Made by a program: the position numbers and the translations under genes. 64,000 bases of DNA from Brevibacillus brevis NBRC 100599. Lineage in GTDB: Bacteria > Bacillota > Bacilli > Brevibacillales > Brevibacillaceae. Position 1 is the first letter of the stretch. Each line of letters starts with the position of its first letter. The stretch spans positions 4,223,501 to 4,287,500 of the forward strand of contig NC_012491.1 in the NCBI RefSeq assembly GCF_000010165.1, given 5' to 3'. Shown here one piece after another: positions 25,670-33,699 of this stretch. A model generated the notes under the pieces. It had not been told where the DNA came from. It saw only the letters and a program-made list of their open reading frames with translations, and searched no databases.

Positions 25670-26179
25670 ATGATGTACAGTATCGTAATATTCCCATCTA
25701 GCAAAGTGCAAGAAGTAGCCAACTCTTACCGGAAACGTTATGACCCGGGCTATGCTTTGGTTCCTCCGTATATCCGTTTGAAGGAAGCCTTTGAGCTGGA
25801 CGAAGCGAAGCTGCCTGAGCTGGTGAGCCATCTGGAGCAGGTTGCCTCCTCTACTGACAGTTTTTCGGCTCATTTCCATCGGGTATCTTCTTTCCACCCT
25901 ACCACCAATGTGATCTATTTGGCTGTGCAAAACAAAGAACCATTTAACGAACTGCATCAAAAGATTGCCAATCAGTGTGTGAATGAAAAAGAAACCTACG
26001 CATACGTACCGCATCTGACCATCGGGCGTGACCTGTCCGACGATGAGCTGCGTGATGTAACCGGTCAACTAAGCATGGCAAAAATTGACCTAAACAGCGA
26101 AATTGATCGCTTCCACTTGGTTTATCAGCTCGAAGATGGCATCTGGAGCGTTTACCAGACTTTCCTTCTCAAAAAATAA
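25670..26179 (+). CDS. yjcG: YjcG-like 2H phosphoesterase family protein with degenerate first motif
   Basis: 169 residues from the ATG at 25670 (AAGGAGGA 9 bp upstream). Strongly similar to B. subtilis YjcG as I remember it (IVIFPSSKVQEVANSYRKRY, VPHLTIGRDLSDDE, DRFHLVYQLEDG). The 2H superfamily needs two HxT motifs. The second is present as His115-Leu-Thr117, but the first reads PPYIRLK, with Tyr34 and Arg36 in place of His and Thr. It is followed by yjcF, as in B. subtilis. Phosphodiesterase activity is doubtful with one motif missing. Confidence 0.85.
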   Translation: MMYSIVIFPSSKVQEVANSYRKRYDPGYALVPPYIRLKEAFELDEAKLPELVSHLEQVASSTDSFSAHFHRVSSFHPTTNVIYLAVQNKEPFNELHQKIANQCVNEKETYAYVPHLTIGRDLSDDELRDVTGQLSMAKIDLNSEIDRFHLVYQLEDGIWSVYQTFLLKK

Positions 26180-26211
26180 ACACCCTATCCTCAACCACCA
26201 ACCCTCCCTGC

Positions 26212-26236
26212 GTCTCCATCGTAGGGAGGGATATTT
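26212..26236 (+). terminator. Terminator after yjcG
   Basis: CCCTCCCT pairs with AGGGAGGG (26212-26230), then ATATTTTC. The next gene starts 20 bp later, so some read-through is likely. Confidence 0.6.
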
Positions 26237-26256
26237 TCTAAAAAAGGACGAATACG

Positions 26257-26712
26257 ATGAACCTTCAAACCTACCAGATCCAAAGAGTCACCACGGAACA
26301 AGAATTGGCGGATGCCCTGTCGGTACGCCGAATCGTTTTCATCGAGGAACAGGAAGTACCAGAAGAATTGGAAATCGATGAGCATGACACCCTTGATGGC
26401 GGGACGATTCATTTTGTGGCCTACCGCGATGGAAAGCCAGTGGGCGCTAGCCGTATCCGCACCTACGCACCTGGAGTGGGAAAAATCGAACGGGTGGCGG
26501 TTGCCAAAACAGAACGCGGTACCGGGCTGGGCCGCCAAATCATGCTTGAGATGGAAGAGCTGTCCAAACAACACGGGTATGACAGCCTGAAGCTGAATGC
26601 ACAGACGCAAGCCCAACGGTTTTATGAAAAGCTCGGCTATGAACCTTTTGGTGACTTATTTGACGATGCAGGTATCGAGCATATTGCGATGGTCAAATCC
26701 ATTCGCGCATAA
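26257..26712 (+). CDS. yjcF: GNAT family N-acetyltransferase (YjcF-like)
   Basis: 151 residues of the GNAT fold: an N-terminal VRRIVFIEEQEVPEELEID, the acetyl-CoA binding motif A VAVAKTERGTGLGRQIM, and the late ALKLNAQ-type segment (SLKLNAQTQAQRFYEKLGYE). The order yjcG-yjcF is the same as in B. subtilis. Start with AAAAAAGGA upstream. The acceptor substrate is unknown. Confidence 0.85.
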   Translation: MNLQTYQIQRVTTEQELADALSVRRIVFIEEQEVPEELEIDEHDTLDGGTIHFVAYRDGKPVGASRIRTYAPGVGKIERVAVAKTERGTGLGRQIMLEMEELSKQHGYDSLKLNAQTQAQRFYEKLGYEPFGDLFDDAGIEHIAMVKSIRA

Positions 26713-26749
26713 GGGAAACTGCGTGCAGCTCCATTCCCTCTTTCAGAAA

Positions 26750-26797
26750 AACAACCTCGTTTTCGTTATGATCAGCATGCGAAACGAGGTTGTTTTT
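26750..26797. terminator. Bidirectional terminator between yjcF and the imine-reductase-like gene
   Basis: A 13-bp stem AACAACCTCGTTT/AAACGAGGTTGTT (26750-26794) flanked by A and T runs serves both converging genes. Confidence 0.85.
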
Positions 26798-26818
26798 CAT
26801 TTGCCCCAGAGAAAAGAA

Positions 26819-27718
26819 TTATTTCACCAATGGTTTCCGGATGGCCTCAATGACGCGATCAAAAGAGTCAGCACCGTAGCCCTCTGCTACTTTCTGTGTG
26901 GCCAATGTTAGCAATGGCATTAACCACTCAACAGTGATTCCCTGTTCCTGGCTGGCATGGATGATGTGTTCAAGTCCTAGTTTGTTCGTATTCAAATTGG
27001 ACACATCTGTCGTGAAGTTTCCTTCATCACGTGCCCGTGCGGCAACCGGATCTGTTAAGAGCGGGGCAATCAAGTGATTTACCCAGTTGGTTGCGTATGG
27101 AAGAAACTCTGTTCCTGTTATGTTTGCCGTACTTAATAGGGCATGTGCATGCATGGAGCCATACCAAGCCCCATACATCATGGTAAGCAGCGACAAATCA
27201 TAGATCAACGGAACACCATAGTCTTCACCGAGATAGGCAGCGTTACCTCCCAACAGTTTCAATGTCGGTTCATATGCTTCAAATAGAGCCTTCGACCCAC
27301 CGTAGAAAATGAGTGTTTCGGGCAGTCCAATCATTTGAGGGATAGCCATGATCGCTCCATCCAGATATTGCCCACCGTGCTCGCTTACCCACTTGGCTGT
27401 CTTGCGTGCATCCTCCGGTGTTCCTGTAGTGAGGTTGACGATGACACGCCCTGATAATTCATTTTCTAAGGGCGCAAGCTGCTCTTGCATGACTTTGTAG
27501 GTTGATAAGCAAACAACGACCAAGTTGCTTGCCGCGATTGCCTCTCTCACACTGCCCGCCAGCACTGCTCCCTTCTCAACCAGACCGTTGGCTTTATCTG
27601 CTGAACGATTCCAGACAGTCGTTGGATGACCGCCTTTTAGAAAAGCATCCGCGAGTGCTACTCCCATATTGCCAAGGCCAATAACAGTTACAGACGCAGG
27701 AATTGATGCTGAATTCAC
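26819..27718 (-). CDS. Imine reductase-like NADP-dependent dehydrogenase (6-phosphogluconate dehydrogenase superfamily)
   Basis: 299 residues from the GTG at 27718 (GGAG 9 bp upstream); an ATG five codons earlier has no site. The N-terminal Rossmann domain has VIGLGNMGVALADAFLKGG followed by TTVWNRSADKA; the C-terminal half is the helical dimerisation domain. YDLSLLTMMYGAWYGSMHA corresponds to the catalytic-site helix of imine reductases, which carries Asp or Tyr. The catalytic Lys of beta-hydroxyacid dehydrogenases is not seen. It probably reduces cyclic imines or a related substrate. Its promoter contains a palindromic operator shared with the divergent TetR regulator. Confidence 0.8.
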   Translation of the reverse strand: MNSASIPASVTVIGLGNMGVALADAFLKGGHPTTVWNRSADKANGLVEKGAVLAGSVREAIAASNLVVVCLSTYKVMQEQLAPLENELSGRVIVNLTTGTPEDARKTAKWVSEHGGQYLDGAIMAIPQMIGLPETLIFYGGSKALFEAYEPTLKLLGGNAAYLGEDYGVPLIYDLSLLTMMYGAWYGSMHAHALLSTANITGTEFLPYATNWVNHLIAPLLTDPVAARARDEGNFTTDVSNLNTNKLGLEHIIHASQEQGITVEWLMPLLTLATQKVAEGYGADSFDRVIEAIRKPLVK

Positions 27719-27799
27719 AGGTCGACACTCCATTCGTTTTATTTTTCCAAGCGAGAAGATCCGGCGCTACATGCAAGGTCTACCGCTCTTGATTGCGAT

Positions 27800-27829
27800 T
27801 CTATAGCTTTACACTAGTGTGAATGTCAA
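27800..27829 (-). promoter_or_regulatory. Promoter and operator of the imine-reductase-like gene
   Basis: On the minus strand TTGACA (27824-27829), 18-bp spacer, TATAGA (27800-27805). The spacer is almost filled by the palindrome TTCACACTAGTGTAAA (27808-27823), the probable TetR operator. Confidence 0.8.
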
Positions 27830-27847
27830 TACAAAAATCAACTCTTC

Positions 27848-27876
27848 TTGACACTTCACACCCAGTGGAATAACAT
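27848..27876 (+). promoter_or_regulatory. Promoter and second operator copy of the tetR-like gene
   Basis: TTGACA (27848-27853), 17-bp spacer, TAACAT (27871-27876). The spacer carries TTCACACCCAGTGGAA (27855-27870), an imperfect copy of the operator in the divergent promoter. The regulator therefore probably represses its own gene as well. Confidence 0.75.
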
Positions 27877-27917
27877 GGAACCAGAAACATACGATACCGT
27901 ATCTTTTGAGGTGAACC

Positions 27918-28433
27918 ATGCAATACGTACGTGAAGATTGGATTCGGGCGGGGCTCGATATGTTGGCTGAAGCAGGCATTGACGCTGTTCGTGTGGAGCC
28001 TCTTGCCAGAAAACTGAAGATCAGCAAGGGGAGCTTTTATCATCACTTTCCCGATCGTCAAGCACTGTTAGACTCCATGATCGATTATTGGGAGGAGCAT
28101 GCCACGGAGCGGATCATTCGAGCGCCACACTCGGACAGCATGTCGTTGGAACAGCTTTTGTCGAGCGCTTTTAGTAGCGAGCGAAAAACCGAAGCCGCTA
28201 TCTACAATTGGGCAAAACAGCATCCTGCCCTTTCCAAACGTCTAGTGGAAATCGAGCAGCGCAGGATCGGTTTCGTAGCCTCCCTGTATGAGAAAAAAGG
28301 GCTGGCTCCCGCTGATGCAAAGGCACGCGCTCAACTCGCGTACCTCCTCTATATTGGTTGGCTGGTTCGCCGAGAGCTGGAAACGCCTTTTGATATGTCC
28401 GCACCCTTGGAACATTTTATGACCTGGATTTGA
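27918..28433 (+). CDS. TetR/AcrR family transcriptional regulator
   Basis: 171 residues. The N-terminal TetR helix-turn-helix is clear: AGLDMLAEAGIDAVRVEPLA then KLKISKGSFYHHFPDRQALL. The C-terminal ligand domain is diverse. It starts behind GAGGTG. Divergent from the imine-reductase-like gene, with matching palindromes in both promoters, so that gene and its own are the likely targets. The membrane protein gene that follows may also be in its transcript. Confidence 0.9.
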   Translation: MQYVREDWIRAGLDMLAEAGIDAVRVEPLARKLKISKGSFYHHFPDRQALLDSMIDYWEEHATERIIRAPHSDSMSLEQLLSSAFSSERKTEAAIYNWAKQHPALSKRLVEIEQRRIGFVASLYEKKGLAPADAKARAQLAYLLYIGWLVRRELETPFDMSAPLEHFMTWI

Positions 28434-28546
28434 TTCCCACCTCCCCCTTTCTACCGGACAGATTGTCTCGTGCAGGGGTTTTTTACCCAAAACATACGGA
28501 TGCGTATCTTCCAAAAAGACCTTACAAATCAATAGGAGGTATTTCT

Positions 28547-28969
28547 ATGACACATGTTTTTCCCATCTCATCTGCTATCTTCTTGGTCATCGTGTCCTTG
28601 CTGCATTTTTATTGGGCCTTCGGAGGAAAATGGGGGATCGATTCCGTTATTCCCACAACAGCCGATCATGCACGCCGGACTTTTTCCCCTGGGAAAGGCG
28701 GAACGATCATCGTTGCCTGCTTGTTGGCTTGTGCCGGTTACATTTTGCTCGCCCAGAGCGGCTATCTATCACCCGTACTCTCCCCTTCTTTGATTCAATG
28801 GGGATGCATGGTCTGTGCTGCTGTATTTGTCCTGCGCGCTGTGGGAGACTTCAACTACATTGGCTTTTTTAAAAAAGTAAAAAATACGAAGTTTGCTCGT
28901 CAAGATACGGCATTGTATACTCCTCTTTGCTTGTGGTTAGGGTTATCCTTTCTGCTCGCATTGTTTTGA
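28547..28969 (+). CDS. DUF3995 membrane protein
   Basis: 140 residues from the ATG at 28547 (ATAGGAGG upstream). Four hydrophobic segments; LLHFYWAFGGKWGIDSVIPT at the N-terminus and RAVGDFNYIGFFKK near the end are typical of DUF3995. The gene lies 113 bp after tetR. The function of the family is unknown. Confidence 0.8.
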   Translation: MTHVFPISSAIFLVIVSLLHFYWAFGGKWGIDSVIPTTADHARRTFSPGKGGTIIVACLLACAGYILLAQSGYLSPVLSPSLIQWGCMVCAAVFVLRAVGDFNYIGFFKKVKNTKFARQDTALYTPLCLWLGLSFLLALF

Positions 28970-28979
28970 GCTCACCAAA

Positions 28980-29009
28980 GACCCTCTTCCCATAAAAGAG
29001 AAGAGGGTC
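28980..29009. terminator. Hairpin between the converging DUF3995 and PHP genes
   Basis: A 10-bp stem GACCCTCTTC/GAAGAGGGTC (28980-28989 with 29000-29009). T tails are short on both sides; it probably ends one or both transcripts. Confidence 0.6.
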
Positions 29010-29031
29010 GCTTCCATTATGTTTAGATGTA

Positions 29032-29877
29032 TTACGCCTTCCGCTTCTCCGCAATCGCCCGTAGCTGTTCAACAGCATCCATCCCTGCGGTATGAGAGCC
29101 AAGCATCGCATGAAACGGCTCCTCTCCACGCCATCCATGGAAATCAGAACCGCCGGTGACAACCATTCCGTATTGCGCTGCCCACTTGCTGTAGCGCATT
29201 TTTTGTACCTCATCATTGTCCGGGTGATTGACTTCAATCCCATCCAATCCGAATACAATCAACTCCTGGACGAGCTCATCATCGTCATACAGACCCGGAT
29301 GAGCCAGCACCGCCACTCCGCCAGCCTCTTTGATCATCGTAATCGCTTCCTGCGGGGTAATGCGTGGAGGATTGACATAAGCCGCTCCCCCTTTGCCCAA
29401 GTATTTATCGAAGGCCTCTGCAATCGTTGAAACGACACCCAGCTCCATCAGTTCTTCTGCAATATGCGGTCGCCCGATGTTTTTGTCCGTGCCCTGCTTG
29501 CGGCGGTATACCTTTTCCAAGGAAATGTCGATACCGAGTTCCTGTAGCCGTGCGATCAACAGTTGGTTACGCTCATGCCGCGTCTCTCGCAGACGAAAGA
29601 GACGCTCTTCAAAAGCTGGGTCTTCATACGGGACAAAATAGCCGAGAACGTGAATATCCTGCCCCTTCCCTACGGAGCTCACTTCCACTCCTGGAATGAT
29701 TTCCACGCCGAGTGCACGGGCAGCCTCCATTGCTTCTGGAATCCCTGCTACCGTGTCGTGATCCGTGATCGCCAGTGCAGCAAGTCCTGCCTCCTTCGCC
29801 AAGCGTACGTTTTCCGCCGGCTCGCAGGTACCGTCTGACGCTTTTGTATGGGTATGCAAATCTGCCATAAGTTCCAT
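29032..29877 (-). CDS. PHP-domain phosphoesterase (RNase AM / nucleoside 3',5'-bisphosphate phosphatase family)
   Basis: 281 residues. PHP metal-binding motifs occur in order: DLHTHTKASDG (residues 6-16), ITDHDTVAG, PGVEVSS, LAHPGLY and a final GGSDFHG. It matches the stand-alone TrpH/YciV type: a small insert with GRPHIAEELM and no polymerase domain. The family removes the 3' phosphate of 3',5'-bisphosphonucleotides or trims RNA 5' ends. The start has GGGGTGG six bases upstream. Confidence 0.9.
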   Translation of the reverse strand: MELMADLHTHTKASDGTCEPAENVRLAKEAGLAALAITDHDTVAGIPEAMEAARALGVEIIPGVEVSSVGKGQDIHVLGYFVPYEDPAFEERLFRLRETRHERNQLLIARLQELGIDISLEKVYRRKQGTDKNIGRPHIAEELMELGVVSTIAEAFDKYLGKGGAAYVNPPRITPQEAITMIKEAGGVAVLAHPGLYDDDELVQELIVFGLDGIEVNHPDNDEVQKMRYSKWAAQYGMVVTGGSDFHGWRGEEPFHAMLGSHTAGMDAVEQLRAIAEKRKA

Positions 29878-29984
29878 TCTCGTCCACCCCTTCTTTTCTT
29901 TATTCTACAAGTCTGAATTGGTATTGCCGCACATAGTATGAGACTAAGCTTCGATTCCCAATGGTTGAACCGAGGAGGATGTCC

Positions 29985-30347
29985 ATGCGGTTAAAAAACA
30001 AGACCCTTACCGGTGTCGTTCAGCCACTCTCTTATGTTGACAAAATGCTGCGGCAGCAAGGCTTTCATCGTTCAGGCGGGGACAGTATGCTCACGTACGA
30101 TGTCGTCATGTACGATTCCGCCAGCAGCAGCGCGTATTTTTTGCGCATCCCTACGAACTACACCAGCACAACAACCGGAAAAGGGGAACTGAATGTCAAA
30201 CTGGGTCATCCGTATTTGGAAGCAAAGTTCTATATGAACACCACGTCCGAAGAAGTTTTTTTCATTCCCAAGGCCGTCCGCGAAGCTGCAGAGCATAAGC
30301 TAGCAGAAATCGCCGATTACCTTTCTTCTCCCTCGGCTCCATCCTGA
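29985..30347 (+). CDS. yugN: YugN-like family protein
   Basis: 120 residues from the ATG at 29985, with GAGGAGG six bases upstream; earlier ATGs overlap that site. It resembles the B. subtilis YugN family: LSYVDKMLRQQGFHRSGGDS, YFLRIPTNY and KLGHPYLEAKFY. Soluble, alpha/beta in appearance. The function is unknown. Its 3' end overlaps the converging MBL-fold gene by 31 bp. Confidence 0.75.
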   Translation: MRLKNKTLTGVVQPLSYVDKMLRQQGFHRSGGDSMLTYDVVMYDSASSSAYFLRIPTNYTSTTTGKGELNVKLGHPYLEAKFYMNTTSEEVFFIPKAVREAAEHKLAEIADYLSSPSAPS

Positions 30348-31246
30348 ACAGTTCTCCACAACCACCGATTTTGTTCAAACCGGTATGCTACCCTCTTTGT
30401 TTTCTGCAGCCCGACCAAGTAACCCATAAACGCCGTCCGAAACAGGACATAGCTCGAAGCATTTTCTATGGCAATGTGTAAACGCTCACACAGGAGAGCT
30501 AGCGCTTCTTCTGCTGATCTCTCCTCTACGAAAATGTCGCAGATCACCGAGAAAATCCGCTCATGCCAAGCAATATTTTTATTCACGGCATCATGAGAGG
30601 TGGTGGTATATGCTCCGTGCCCAGGCAAGTACCCCTTGTAGTTGGTTGCAAGCAGTTTATGAAGACTGAGTAGGGTCTCATGCGCATCCACAAGAAACGG
30701 CAGCTTGTGCTTTTCCAAAACCTCTTCGCCTAAATAACTGTCGGCAGCGAAGCATATCTCGTCACAGACGACACCAACCTGTTGCCAGCTATGCCCCGGC
30801 AGAGAAAGGATAGAGAAAGGTACGCCACCAATTTCGATCCCTTCATCCAGTGGAAGGAGGTGGTCCACCCGAGAAGGCTGCGCCAGCAAAAACTTGTTTT
30901 TGAGATCCTCAAGTGGGGCTGCACCCATGTTCAAGTAAATGGGCTCAAGTATCGGATTCCGAATGATCGCCTCTTCCAGCGGTGGCGCATAGACCCTTGC
31001 TTCGGGCCAGCATCCGAGCAAGTAGGCGTTGCCACCGAAATGGTCGGCATGAGCGTGCGTTTGAATAATGGCACACAAGGGCTGGGCGATAGCGTCCAGT
31101 CCTTTCTTGATTTTTTTGGCGGTTTGGGTATCCAGACCAGAATCGATCAGGATCGCTCCATGTTCACTAATGACAAGTCCTATGTTAACATGACCAGGAA
31201 AATAACCAACACGCTCCGTTATCATTTGAAATGCTTGTCCAGACAA
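30317..31246 (-). CDS. MBL-fold metallo-hydrolase
   Basis: 309 residues with the metallo-beta-lactamase motifs HAHADHFGGN (motif 2), LPGHSWQQVG, CFAADSYLG and LPGHG late in the fold. It begins at a TTG (31246) with GAGGGA five bases upstream. A helical C-terminal domain (about 210-300) resembles that of the YmaE/LACTB2-type group. The substrate is unknown. It lies 9 bp after the yitT-like gene and probably shares its transcript. Confidence 0.85.
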   Translation of the reverse strand: MSGQAFQMITERVGYFPGHVNIGLVISEHGAILIDSGLDTQTAKKIKKGLDAIAQPLCAIIQTHAHADHFGGNAYLLGCWPEARVYAPPLEEAIIRNPILEPIYLNMGAAPLEDLKNKFLLAQPSRVDHLLPLDEGIEIGGVPFSILSLPGHSWQQVGVVCDEICFAADSYLGEEVLEKHKLPFLVDAHETLLSLHKLLATNYKGYLPGHGAYTTTSHDAVNKNIAWHERIFSVICDIFVEERSAEEALALLCERLHIAIENASSYVLFRTAFMGYLVGLQKTKRVAYRFEQNRWLWRTVQDGAEGEER

Positions 31247-31255
31247 AACAGTCCC

Positions 31256-31978
31256 TCATTTCATCCTTTTCCTATTTATTTTCTCCAAAACATCGTCTTC
31301 CCCTTCCCTATTCCTATATCTCGTGCTCGTGTTTACATTGTGCCGCGATGAGCGGTCATCCATTTTATGTGAAAAAAGCGGGCCAATGATCGTATACGGT
31401 GGCAGAGGTCGTCCGAGTCCACTGAACATATGCGTGGTCGCCGCAATGGAAATGATTGTAAGAAACGAAAAAACCATCCTCTCCATCCCAATGGTCTGAA
31501 TCGAGCAGAGTACGATCAGCCCATCAATGAGAAAAATCAACAATGCAACGCGCAGCTTGTATCGTCTGGCAAGAAATTGCGCGAACAGGTCTGTCCCACC
31601 CGTATTTGTCTCGTAGGCAAGCATCAAGCCGACACCCATTCCGATTAATACACCGCCAGTAACTGCGGAAAAGGAAGTTGACCACAGATTCCAGCCACGC
31701 ATATCCGAGAGAATGTCTATAAAAAAAGCAGAAATTAGCATGCCGTGAAAGCTGTGAAAAAACAAGCTGCGATCATAAAAAAAGACGATGACATACACAG
31801 GGATACTGATCAAAATCATCATGAGACCGGTCGGCATCTGCATGTAATATGTCGCCAACAAACCGATCCCGATCATGCCCCCTTCCATTAGGCGATGCGG
31901 AACCAAAAACAGATTGACTCCAACGCCTAGAAGCACGCTTCCTGTGAGAATCGCTACACTTTTTTGCAGCCAGTACAT
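31256..31978 (-). CDS. YitT family membrane protein
   Basis: 240 residues with five transmembrane segments. YitT/DUF161 features: GVGVNLFLVPHRLMEGGMIG near the N-terminus and GGVLIGMGVGLMLAYETNTGGTDLFA in the middle. The usual C-terminal DUF2179 domain is replaced by a short basic tail of about 50 residues. AAGGAGGGGAG precedes the ATG. The function of the family is unknown. Confidence 0.85.
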   Translation of the reverse strand: MYWLQKSVAILTGSVLLGVGVNLFLVPHRLMEGGMIGIGLLATYYMQMPTGLMMILISIPVYVIVFFYDRSLFFHSFHGMLISAFFIDILSDMRGWNLWSTSFSAVTGGVLIGMGVGLMLAYETNTGGTDLFAQFLARRYKLRVALLIFLIDGLIVLCSIQTIGMERMVFSFLTIISIAATTHMFSGLGRPLPPYTIIGPLFSHKMDDRSSRHNVNTSTRYRNREGEDDVLEKINRKRMK

Positions 31979-32080
31979 GTCGCTCCCCTCCTTAGACCGT
32001 GCTCGTTTATGTTTATGATCAGAAAGAAGCAGGTATGTCCAAGCAATGCTTCAGAATGCGCTGGTTCAAATCGGAACGTT

Positions 32081-32169
32081 TTGACTGTTCGGTTGACCTA
32101 TTGGTATACTTACGAGTAACAAGAAAACCTGTAGCTTGGCTCATGAAAAGCATATCCATTGCAGGTTTT
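32081..32169 (+). promoter_or_regulatory. Promoter and leader hairpin of the first CNNM/CorC gene
   Basis: TTGACT (32081-32086), 18-bp spacer, TATACT (32105-32110). The leader to the TTG start is about 150 nt and contains an 8-bp stem AAAACCTG/CAGGTTTT (32124-32169) closing a 30-nt loop. No T run follows, so it is not a plain terminator, and it does not look like the known magnesium (M-box) riboswitch. Apart from this, 31979-32269 holds nothing. Confidence 0.5.
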
Positions 32170-32269
32170 AGATCGAATATTTATCCATTTTTGGTCGTAC
32201 ATGTAAAATACCATTATCGTATCGGAGGTGAATTCTCCCCCTTTCGCACTGCGGGAGGCGGAGGTGTGC

Positions 32270-33628
32270 TTGGAGAGTCCGATAGGGGAGATTACGCTGA
32301 ATCTGCTGCTCGTGGTATTTTTGGTTCTTCTGAACGGCTTCTTCGTCGCAGCAGAATTCTCGTTGGTAAAAGTTCGCCAAACTCGTCTGACCCAGCTCGT
32401 CAGTGAAGGCAATCACAAAAGTGCCCGCTACGCGCAAATAGTCACACGAGAGCTCGACGCCTATTTATCCGCCTGCCAGCTAGGAATTACACTGGCTTCG
32501 TTGGGGTTAGGCTGGGTCGGTGAACCTGCCGTCGCCCATTACGTCGCGCCCGTCATAGCATTTTTTCATTTCCCATCTTATTTGGTCGGTCCGACCTCAC
32601 TTGCGATCGCCTTTGCTATCATCACATTTTTACATATCGTCTTCGGAGAGCTTGCGCCCAAGTCTTTGGCGATTCAAAAAGCGGAGGCCACTTCCCTATG
32701 GACTGCCGCACCGCTCATGTTTTTCTACAAGCTGAGCTATCCGCTCATCTGGCTTTTAAATGGAGCAGCCAATTTACTGATCAGACGCCTTGGAATCGAG
32801 CCTGCCAACGAAAACGAATCTGCTCATACAGAAGAAGAAATCCGCCTTCTCATGAACCAGAGTCATAAAAGTGGTCACATTGACAAGACCGAAATGGCAC
32901 TCGTCGACAATGTCTTCGTGTTTTCCGAGCGTCTTGCCCGGGAAATTATGATCCCACGGATTGATATGATTTGCCTCTACGACGACAACACGTTTGACGA
33001 AAACCTCGAAATCATGAGAGAGTCTCGCCATTCACGCTTTCCCGTCGCCCATGAGGATAAGGACAGGCTGATTGGCTTTGTGCACATCTCAGATTTTTAT
33101 CTCTCTGCGCTGACGACAGGGAAAGCAGAGTTAACTGATTTTCTCCGCCCATTATTGACGGTGCCGGAGTCCATGGAAATCAGCCACGTCTTGCGCTTGA
33201 TGCAAAAGCGCCGTTCCCAGCTTGCCATCGTGATTGACGAATACGGCGGAACAGCAGGGTTGCTAACGATGGAGAACATTTTGGAAGAAATCGTCGGTGA
33301 CATTCAGGATGAGTTCGATGAAAATGAACGCCCTGAAATTGAAGAAAGCTCCAGCAACACGCTCTCGGTTTCCGGCAAAACTCTCTTGACAGAACTAAAT
33401 GATTACATATCGATTGAAGTCGTTTCCGACGAAGTCGACACCATTGCCGGCTGGCTCTACAGCCAGTTAAATGAAGAGGTCGCGAAAGGCAAAACCGTCA
33501 CATTCCAAGGCTATCTTTTTGCGATCAGTGAACTGGAAAACCATCGCATTACACGGGTGAGCATCACGTATTTGGGAGCAGAGGATTCGTCCGCTCTTCC
33601 TGGGGACATCGTGTCGCTGCACTCCTAA
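32270..33628 (+). CDS. CNNM/CorC family membrane protein (hemolysin-like)
   Basis: 452 residues from a TTG at 32270 (GGCGGAGG five bases upstream); this start aligns with the paralogue at 53.9 kb. Domains: CNNM/DUF21 membrane domain with four segments (residues about 1-190), two CBS domains (REIMIPRIDM and IDEYGGTAGLLTMENILEEI) and a C-terminal CorC_HlyC domain from about 360. The family is linked to magnesium export or resistance in Firmicutes. Two copies in one window suggest division of labour. Confidence 0.88.
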   Translation: MESPIGEITLNLLLVVFLVLLNGFFVAAEFSLVKVRQTRLTQLVSEGNHKSARYAQIVTRELDAYLSACQLGITLASLGLGWVGEPAVAHYVAPVIAFFHFPSYLVGPTSLAIAFAIITFLHIVFGELAPKSLAIQKAEATSLWTAAPLMFFYKLSYPLIWLLNGAANLLIRRLGIEPANENESAHTEEEIRLLMNQSHKSGHIDKTEMALVDNVFVFSERLAREIMIPRIDMICLYDDNTFDENLEIMRESRHSRFPVAHEDKDRLIGFVHISDFYLSALTTGKAELTDFLRPLLTVPESMEISHVLRLMQKRRSQLAIVIDEYGGTAGLLTMENILEEIVGDIQDEFDENERPEIEESSSNTLSVSGKTLLTELNDYISIEVVSDEVDTIAGWLYSQLNEEVAKGKTVTFQGYLFAISELENHRITRVSITYLGAEDSSALPGDIVSLHS

Positions 33629-33651
33629 TCGAAAAGAACAACCATAATGGC

Positions 33652-33685
33652 AAGTGTCCCCTGCCGACAGGGGGCACTTCTTGTT
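33652..33685 (+). terminator. Terminator after the first CNNM/CorC gene
   Basis: AAGTG-CCCCT pairs with AGGGG-CACTT (33652-33679), then CTTGTTT. The helicase gene starts 15 bp after the tail. Confidence 0.65.
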
Positions 33686-33699
33686 TCCGAGGTGTCCTG

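Noticed and set aside
32111..32269. Magnesium M-box riboswitch before the CNNM/CorC gene
   Set aside because: The leader is long enough, but none of the conserved M-box sequence or the three-helix layout could be recognised.
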